A DNA stretch of 64,000 bases. Source: Tiliqua scincoides. Taxonomy: Eukaryota; Chordata; Lepidosauria; Squamata; Scincidae. Location: positions 59,242,256 to 59,306,255 of the forward strand of contig NC_089821.1 of the NCBI RefSeq assembly GCF_035046505.1, read 5' to 3'. The translations under genes were made by a program, and so were the position numbers. Positions 57,692-64,000 of the stretch are shown here, in pieces. Within the stretch, counting starts at the first letter, position 1. Every line of letters starts with the position of its first letter. The notes below the pieces were generated by a model. It did not search any database, was not told the origin of the DNA, and saw only the letters and a list, made by a program, of their open reading frames with translations.

Positions 57692-58122
57692 GGGCCCAAT
57701 CTTATGAATGTCTAGGGCTGACACTGACCTCCAGCACCTGTGCTGGGTATCTCAAACATGCCATATGGCATGTCCACGACACCTAGAGAGGAGGGAGTGC
57801 TGACCCTGGTCCAGTGCTGGACAGATGCTACCCAGAGCAAGGGAAGAACTTTGGGCACGAGTAAGGGCCTTGGGGGCAGGGGGAGGCATTCCAGGGCAAG
57901 GGGAGAAGCTGGGGGGAGGGGGGCTGAAAGCCTAACATGGAGGTCCTTAAGTCTGTGCTGGCAAAATAGCTGGCGCAGACTCAAGAAGCCCCACTGCGGG
58001 GCCTGGGGCTTTCCTTGGGGGAAGGGGACAAAAGTGATCTCCTGGCAGTGCTGCTGGATACAGTGGTAGCCAGTTTGGTGCTGCTATAGCTGGTGGCGCT
58101 GCTGGGGATAGGATTGGGCTGC
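57692..58122. mobile_element. Long foldback element
   Basis: It runs from gggcccaatcttatgaatg to ggataggattgggctgcc. It includes the palindrome catgccatatggcatg and a GC-rich interior related to 45027-45503. Confidence 0.55.
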
Positions 58123-58280
58123 CAGATTTCCTCTGCCATGGGTCAGCTTTCAGGAGGAAAGAGCTATTGATTTAATGTTTGCTGCACAGCAGCATGATCC
58201 AAATAATGGCTAGAGAGGTTGGTGGGTTGATTAAGATAATCTGGCCCCACATGGTGATAATCTAATACGTCCCCATACAG

Positions 58281-58636
58281 CAGGGATGGCCAAACTGCGG
58301 CTTGTGAGCCACATGTGGCTCTTTAGCATATAATGTGTGGTCCTTTGGCATATAATGTTGGCTGAGCATCTTTTTGCATCACAATTAATAGAAAATATAG
58401 AAATTAAAATAAAAAAGTTTATAATTAATATAAAAATCTATATGGATAATGAATAATTTCTTCAAGCTTTATAACGCATTGGTATAAATTGAAAACGTAG
58501 TGGATTAAAACAGAAGTTTAAAGTTTACAGTGAGTAAATATATTTAAGAATTTAAATGCTTCTTAAAGATTGTGGCTCTCAGACATCTGAAGTGTATTTT
58601 ATGTGGCTTTCATGTTAAGCAGGTTTGGCCACCCTG
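58281..58636. mobile_element. hAT element, GATGGCCAAAC family
   Basis: The TIRs are CAGGGATGGCCAAAC and gtttggccaccctg. The flanks ccatacag and ctacatag differ by three C/T changes, so it is older. Confidence 0.75.
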
Positions 58637-58702
58637 CTACATAGGGTGGAGAACTAGGCAACACACACTTCAAAAATGGGTGGCTTAAACACACACACTT
58701 TC

Positions 58703-58880
58703 TTACAGCCCAATGCTCTGCATGCCTACTCAAAAGTAAGACCCATCACAGTCAATGGGGCTTACTCCCAGGAAAGTGTGGCAACCTGAGAGCCGAATTC
58801 TATAGTCTACTCAGAAGTAAGCCCCATTTTAGTCAAAGGGGCTTACTTCCAGGTAAGTGTGGCTAGGAGTGCAGCCTGCA
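58703..58880. mobile_element. Two adjacent foldback MITE copies
   Basis: The first copy (about 58703-58787, cccaatgctctgcatg to ggaaagtgtggcaacc) and the second (about 58795-58880, gccgaattctatagtctact to gtggctaggagtgcagcc) are joined. The second borders the GATD1 CpG-rich region. Confidence 0.6.
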
Positions 58881-59340
58881 TCTTCTGTCAACAGCTCTGC
58901 TGCAGACGGCCTTCCAGCCTTCCTCGCTCTCCGCCTTCGCCCGCAGAGCCTGAGAGGCAGGCGCAGAGCCGAGCTCAGCCCCGGAGCCAGAGGGCAGCTG
59001 CCGGCGCCTGCGCAGAGCGAGCACGGCCTGGCGGGCGTAGCGGAGAAGGCGCTGCAGGACGGAGGCTCCGCCAGGCTTCTCCACCTTCCCTCTCCCGCAC
59101 TGGGGCGCATGAGAAGGCAGCCGCCGCCTGCTTCCTGCTCTCTCCCGCGGGGACCCTCCGTGGCCGGCGCCCCCATGTCGGAGCGGCTCAGCAAGCCCAC
59201 CTGCCTCATTGTGGCCAGCGCGGCAGCCGCAGGTGAGGCAGGGCGGGCAGGCGCCTCCAGACCCCGCCTCCCCCCGCCCCTTGCCTTGGGGGCCGTGGCC
59301 ACCCTGCCTGTCCCGCCCCTCCCCACCCAGGTAGGGCTCC
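58881..59340 (+). promoter_or_regulatory. GATD1: GATD1 CpG-island promoter
   Basis: Very GC- and CpG-rich sequence surrounds GATD1 exon 1, as expected of a housekeeping promoter. No TATA box is evident. The transcription start cannot be placed. MITE copies lie on both sides (58795-58880 and about 59385-59443). Confidence 0.7.
59175..59232 (+). CDS. GATD1: GATD1 exon 1 (coding part)
   Basis: It encodes MSERLSKPTCLIVASAAAAG, matching the mammalian start MASERLPNRPACLLVASGAAEG, and ends at the donor gccgcag|gtgagg (phase 1). GATD1 is a DJ-1/PfpI-like class I glutamine-amidotransferase-fold protein of poorly known function; this exon forms the first beta strand of that fold. The ATG context is weak (cccATGT). 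The frame stays open upstream to 58857, with another in-frame ATG at 59109 (MRRQPPPASC), so an N-terminal extension is possible. The ATG at 59175 is chosen because it fits the mammalian N-terminus. Confidence 0.92.
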
Positions 59341-59384
59341 TCCTGAGCCTTTCCCTGCTGGGTACTGGGAGCGCGGTCCTAGCC

Positions 59385-59443
59385 ATGCCCACTCAGAAAT
59401 AGTCAATGGGGCTTACTCCCAGGTAGGTGTGGGTAGGAGTGTG
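59385..59443. mobile_element. Partial foldback MITE in GATD1 intron 1
   Basis: catgcccactcagaaatagt, then caatggggcttactcccagg and a decayed right end taggagtgtgctctgag. Confidence 0.55.
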
Positions 59444-59623
59444 CTCTGAGCCCCCCCCCCGCGCCTTCATGCTTTGGGGGAAAGCTGCGCCCTGTCTTCC
59501 TCTGTCTGCTATGTGGAAGGCACAGGAGCCCTACCAGGATAAGCAGCTGGCAGCCCCAACCCCTGGGAAGCCTTTGGGGTGAATTGCAGCCAGAGGGCAG
59601 CCACATTGTGAAAAAATGTGGAC

Positions 59624-59851
59624 CAGGGGTGTGTGGTGGGTGGGGAGGCAGGGGAGGCAGAGCCTCCCCACCAGAGTCCTAACAAAAGCAGTGCCACCAC
59701 CCTGTGAGGTGCCCAAGCACTCACAACTCATGCACAGGAGCGCGTGGGTTGTGAGTGCTTGGGCACCTCACAGGGTGGCGGCACTGCTTTTCTAAGGACT
59801 CTGGTGGGGAGGCGCTGCCTCACCTGCCTCCCCACTCACCGCACGTCCCTG
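59624..59851. mobile_element. hAT-like hairpin element in GATD1 intron 1
   Basis: The ends are CAGGGGTGTGTGGTGGGTGG and ccccactcaccgcacgtccctg-like (two parts: ccccactcacc, gcacgtccctg). The flanks are atgtggac (59616-59623) and atgtggtc (59852-59859). Almost the whole interior is one hairpin: arms of about 70 bp (about 59660-59733 and 59746-59819, for example gaggtgcccaagcactcaca against tgtgagtgcttgggcacctc) around a short loop. Confidence 0.75.
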
Positions 59852-59937
59852 ATGTGGTCTAATCTGGAGGAAACGTTCATCACAGGTTGCAAGTCATGGT
59901 AACTATGTGCAAGGTAGAGGTAGGCTGCCTCTAATTG

Positions 59938-60088
59938 CCAGATGCAGGGGAGGGCACCAGGATGCAGGTTGTGTCTGTTGTCTAGTGTGTTCCCTGAAGT
60001 ATTTGGTTGGCCACTGTGAGATACAGGAAGCTGGACTAGATGGGCCTTTGGCCTGATCCAGCGGGGCTCTTCTTATGTTCTCATGTAA
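59938..60088 (+). mobile_element. CR1 3'-UTR fragment
   Basis: ccagatgcaggggagggcac, then gatacaggaagctggactag, then gcctgatccagcggggctct, ending ttcttatgttctcatg, aligned with the termini of 31030-31187 and 62660-62829. It is more diverged than those two. Confidence 0.85.
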
Positions 60089-60353
60089 CCTGCATACCCA
60101 ATTTCTATACCTTGCAGTCACTAATAATATCAATTCAGAATCCACCCATGTGCACATTTTGAAATGAAATGTATTATTTTGCGTGTTGAGGCTAATTAAT
60201 GTTATCAAGTGTATATTCTCTTTTGGTCATCTTCTAATGTGAGAATTCTTTGTGTTGTATATTCTTTCGAAACCTCAAGTTTTATTAAAAGAAAAGTCTT
60301 CTGAAGGATCTTGGTCATAATTCTTTTTTAATTCTGGATGTATATATTTAGGA

Positions 60354-60635
60354 CAACAATTTTTAACCTTTTTCATCTCTCAGCACACTGACAAAGGGCT
60401 AAAATTGTCAAGGCACACCATCAGCCTTAAGGCACACCATGCTGCTAGTGGGGGGCTCACATCCCCCATTGGCCCTATAATTAAAAGTTTTATAGACCAC
60501 TTTTGTAATCTTCAAAGCGTTGTGCAACCAGGAGATAAAACATACAATGGCTCTCCCCTCAAACTCCTGCAGCACACTTGCAGATAAAATTTGTGGCACA
60601 CCAGTGTGCCATGGCACACTGGTTGAAGATCACTG
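60354..60635. mobile_element. hAT element in GATD1 intron 1
   Basis: It starts CAACAATTTTTAACC and ends ggttgaagatcactg. The flanks are atttagga (60346-60353) and ctttagga (60636-60643). A ~70-bp insert (about 60476-60553) not present in sister copies resembles a retroposon 3' end read antisense. Confidence 0.8.
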
Positions 60636-60868
60636 CTTTAGGATCTTGCTGACAGTTAGGATTGGTACATTTTGCATAATTTGGTTTGTATGTTTGGGAC
60701 GTCTACCATAATTTTAAGTCTAAATGTTCATATCACTCTTTTTATTTTTAGGATTACACAGAATGCCACAGTCTATCAAATTACTCCTTAGGGGGAGTAA
60801 AAAGATTATCAGAAATAAACATATTTATAATATTAACAAGTAAAAAATGTTCTCTTTCTGTTCATTAG

Positions 60869-60945
60869 GTGTATCTGCTGACTCCTTCCTTCACTCTTTT
60901 ACCCTGGCAAGCTCTGCATTTAATCTACAAGTTGCTACCCCAGGA
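60869..60945 (+). CDS. GATD1: GATD1 exon 2
   Basis: Acceptor ctgttcattag|GTGTAT and donor CCAGGA|gtaagt. With the last base of exon 1 it encodes G followed by [20 protein letters not shown] and VATPG, matching mammalian GVSAQSFLHCFTMASTAFNL and QVATPG. The exon is 77 nt and ends in phase 0. Confidence 0.95.
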
Positions 60946-61735
60946 GTAAGTGAGAGTGTTAGCAGTTAAGTTCATATGCCGTCAGTGTTTAATTTATTTG
61001 TGATAAGTAGAGACCTGTGAGAATTCAAGAGAAGATATTCCCCCTTCTCTTGATGAGTTTTTTTTTGGGGGGGGGGGGAAGCTAAACTTTCCAACCCCAA
61101 AATGATAGTTCCCTCCACATGTCATGTAGAAGAGGGGGTTCTCTTCATAAGTCAGGATCAGGGTTCAGAAAGCTTGAATTTATAGTGGAATGACTTGTAA
61201 ATGAGAATTTTCCTCCATAAGAAATAATCCAAATAGGACTTAATGGGGACCATATGCACATCAGTGAAAGGAATGAAAGAGTGGAATTTTATCCTGTAAG
61301 AAACAGTGGAATAAGGTGGGGATAGGGAGTGGCATGCAGTCTTGTATAAGCTAATACATCTCCCATAGGGGCAGCTTGTGACACACAGTGAGAACTTTGT
61401 CAGGCAGCAAATTTGGAAGAGGTGGCAGGGGTCACTCCTCACCCATCTGCCACCTTCCCCAGCCTGCTACCTCTGTGGAGTCCAACCCAACTCCATCCTT
61501 TTCTCATGCTGTAGTGTGTGGCCATTCAAAGAAGCAGTGGTGGCAGTGCTAGATGCCAAGGGAGATAGGGAAGGTCTCTCATCACCTCCTCTAATGACCA
61601 TGCTTTTCAAATGCAGCTGTTTCAGGAAGCAGTGGGGTTGGCAGCATTGGATGCTGAGGGTGAAAGCTAAGCAAAGCAGGCAAGGATTTTTTGGGGGGGG
61701 GGGGTTACTCTTTGCGTTATTTCAATTAACCAATT
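60946..61735. other. GATD1 intron 2, left part
   Basis: No repeat ends recognised; homopolymer G runs at about 61063-61078 and 61693-61704. Confidence 0.5.
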
Positions 61736-61806
61736 TTTGCCTGGTTCACAGGTGTTCACATTTGGTCCCTGTTGCATATATGTAACATTGGGCAGAAATG
61801 GCTTAA
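61736..61806. mobile_element. piggyBac-like palindromic MITE
   Basis: TTAA ends at 61736-61739 and 61803-61806. The arms are ccaatttttgcc and its mirror gggcagaaatggc around gcatatatgt. Confidence 0.65.
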
Positions 61807-62184
61807 TGACAATAGCAATGCCAGAGCTGACCATACTATAATAAATAATAATGTCCCTATAAGAGTGTGGAGAGGAGAACAAAGAGCATTCAGGTCCAGC
61901 AACTGTAAAATCTTAATCATCTCCGCACATCTTGATGAGTCACATCAGGTAGGCCTTGTTATCCAGGGTTAAATCCTGGATGATCATTGATTTCCCTTTT
62001 ACCAGACAGGAGTTTGTAAGCAGTACTTTGAAACCTCAGTGACCTGGCCAGCAATGGGGAACCTTTCCTGGAATGAAGATTAGAAGAAGAAACTTAAAGT
62101 CTTAAAGTCCTTGCTTCACCTGGCCAGTTGGGCTTCCATTGCCATAGTCCACTCTTTTTGTATAAGGCGATAACATATACAGCC

Positions 62185-62829
62185 TGGAGTATTGTGTCCA
62201 GTTCTGGTCGCCGCATCTCAAAAAAGACATAGTGGAAATGGAAAAGGTGCAAAAGAGAGCGACTAAGCTGATTACGGGGCTGGGGCACCTTCCTTATGAG
62301 GAAAGGCTACGGCGTTTGGGCCTCTTCAGCCTAGAAAAGAGACGCTTGAGGGGGGACATGATTGAGACATACAAAATTATGCAGGGGATGGACAGAGTGG
62401 ATAGGGAGATGCTCTTTACACTCTCACATAATACCAGAACCAGGGGACATCCACTAAAATTGAGTGTTGGGCGGGTTAGGACAGACAAAAGAAAATATTT
62501 CTTTACTCAGCGCGTGGTCAGTCTGTGGAACTCCTTGCCACAGGATGTGGTGCTGGCGTCTAGCCTAGACGCCTTTAAAAGGGGATTGGACGAGTTTCTG
62601 GAGGAAAAATCCATTATGGGGTACAAGCCATGATGTGTATGCGCAACCTCCTGATTTTAGGAATGGGTTAAGTCAGAATGCCAGATGTAGGGGAGAGCAC
62701 CAGGACGAGGTCTCTTGTTATCTGGTGTGCTCCCTGGGGCATTTGGTGGGCCGCTGTGAGATACAGGAAGCTGGACTAGATGGGCCTATGGCCTGATCCA
62801 GTGGGGCTGTTCTTATGTTCTTATGTTCT
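62185..62829 (+). mobile_element. Young CR1 LINE 3' end in GATD1 intron 2
   Basis: It codes for the CR1 C-terminus (EKVQKRATKLITGLGHLPYE, RRLRGDMIETYKIMQGMDRV, LASSLDAFKRGLDEFLEEKS) and then the full 3' UTR with ttcttatg repeats. A 7-bp tacagcc lies on both sides (62178-62184, 62830-62836). It is nearly identical to 30542-31187. It is 5' truncated, the usual fate of CR1. Confidence 0.92.
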
Positions 62830-62836
62830 TACAGCC

Positions 62837-63197
62837 CCTTCCTGCAATTCTAGCTGAAGCCCCCTAAACAGTTTCCTCCTACAAACACCCAGTAAAGGCA
62901 AGGATATACTTAAATCTACAATACAAAATAGCTTACTTGCAATTAATGGTGTTGGAGCACACAGTGCTCCAGTCTTACTAAAGGGTCCATATCGCCAACA
63001 TAACTATAGATGGCTAATGCCATCTGTAAAAGATATTCTACTGTAAGATAGCTCCCCTTCTCTGGGGCATACGAACTTCACCGTAGTGAGGTCATTTTTT
63101 AAGAAACGAAAAGCTTTTATTTGGTTCAGTAGCAAGTAAAACATTCATTAAAATAAGGTATAAACCATATATATCAACTCTTGCACATGTAGAAATA
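62837..63197. other. GATD1 intron 2, no recognised feature
   Basis: No supported feature. Confidence 0.45.
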
Positions 63198-63205
63198 CTC
63201 TAGAT

Positions 63206-63437
63206 CAGTAGTTCCCAAATTTTTTAGCATCAGGACCCACCTAAAAAAAGTTTCACTTTATCAGTCACTCAATCCTCTGTGGCTGTAATGGTGATTGGAC
63301 AGCAGTGCTCCCACCAAGTATCAGGTTGTTTAACCCTTGATGCACATAGCCTCATCAGCATTGCCAGTTTTACGACCAACCATAAATTGGGCTGTAACCC
63401 ACTTGTGGGCCATGGACCCAGTGTTTGGAAACTGCTA
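63206..63437. mobile_element. hAT element in GATD1 intron 2
   Basis: The ends are CAGTAGTTCCCAAAT and gtttggaaactgcta. Perfect duplications ctctagat lie at 63198-63205 and 63438-63445. It ends 79 bp before exon 3. Confidence 0.88.
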
Positions 63438-63516
63438 CTCTAGATGCTTAACTTTTAAACATGAAAACAGTTTGTGCATGCCTTCGAATTAATTGGGATT
63501 TCAACAATTCTGTTAG

Positions 63517-63622
63517 GGAAAGTCAATTGACTTTGTTGGTGTTAATGAAGCAAACATGCGCTGGATTCAGGACTTCCGTATGAAATCCTATGCAAATCCT
63601 GCCAAGTTGGAATCAACTGATG
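63517..63622 (+). CDS. GATD1: GATD1 exon 3
   Basis: Acceptor aattctgttag|GGAAAG and donor ACTGATG|gtaagc. It encodes [20 protein letters not shown] then [15 protein letters not shown], matching mammalian GKAMEFVDVTESNARWVQDF and RLKAYASPAKLESID. The exon is 106 nt and ends in phase 1. The exons carrying the nucleophile-elbow region of the DJ-1-like fold lie beyond the window, so nothing can be said here about catalytic residues. Confidence 0.95.
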
Positions 63623-64000
63623 GTAAGCTGTGTTTTTACCACCATTTCAATATCTCTCTACCACTCATTTTGAGCAAGTGGGTCTGTATGCATGCTGTTC
63701 TTTGCTGTAACTATTGTGGACTATGTAAGGAAGCATAACGTGGCCTGTTCTAACTGCTGAGTAGTTACCATTTATCCAAAAGAAAATTTGTGTTTATAAT
63801 TTTTTTTCTGCCTGCTTCCTTTGGCCACAGCTGTGTCCAGATAAACATTAAACATTGCACTTTGCTTGCACACCCTATCCCTTGTTGCAGCTTGCATTGC
63901 CTACTGACTCTGCATATGGATACTGTGTCTGTAGGCACTGTGTGTGTATGATGGGGGGGGGCAGGTTAATTGCCAAGCTACAGGAAGGTCAGCTGCAGGG
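63623..64000. other. GATD1 intron 3, start
   Basis: No exon or repeat end before the window edge. A G9 run is near 63953. Confidence 0.5.

Overview
This window is nuclear DNA from a vertebrate, most likely a squamate reptile. Two host genes can be recognised, both on the + strand. CEND1 has its whole coding region in one exon (35840-36250). GATD1 (also called PDDC1) is represented by exons 1-3 (59175-59232, 60869-60945, 63517-63622) and runs off the right edge. In human 11p15.5 the same two genes are neighbours in the same orientation, so this is conserved synteny. Human SLC25A22 lies just upstream of CEND1, but none of its exons is visible here. The squamate assignment is inferred from the repeats: CR1, L2 and RTE-like LINEs together with a tRNA-headed SINE and very many short hAT and foldback DNA elements.

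Layout. 1-11.6 kb is repeats, including an L2-type LINE (2535-4085) and an RTE-like LINE with an inverted 5' part (6696-8318). 11.6-13.1 kb is a GC-rich, CpG-rich stretch that looks like a promoter; I infer, without proof, that it could be the distal CEND1 promoter with a noncoding first exon. 13-35.8 kb would then be a repeat-filled intron. It holds RTE-like copies, a ~2 kb jockey-type LINE (24287-26360), a young internally deleted CR1 (29931-31187) and an old CR1 (32569-35025) interrupted by a hAT and a foldback element. CEND1 and a probable 2.3 kb 3' UTR fill 35.8-38.5 kb. 38.5-58.7 kb is intergenic, with scattered DNA elements, a CR1 (46477-47655), an L2 (52310-53460) and a 5S-rRNA/LINE composite insertion (49535-50161). 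The GATD1 CpG-rich promoter and first exon begin near 58.9 kb, and introns 1-2 contain hAT, CR1 and piggyBac-like insertions.

The mobile DNA is the most informative part. About twenty short non-autonomous hAT elements can be delimited to the base by 8-bp target duplications, nearly all with TA at positions 4-5 (Buster-type). A second abundant group is foldback MITEs ending in (G)GGCNCAATCCTA with 3-bp TAA/TTA duplications (PIF/Harbinger-like). A third is 70-81 bp palindromic elements bounded by TTAA (piggyBac-like). RTE-like insertions show 10-11 bp duplications and twin-primed inversions; one of them joins a 5S-rRNA-derived SINE that carries the same LINE tail. No virus-derived or LTR element, CRISPR array, functional tRNA gene or functional rRNA gene was recognised.
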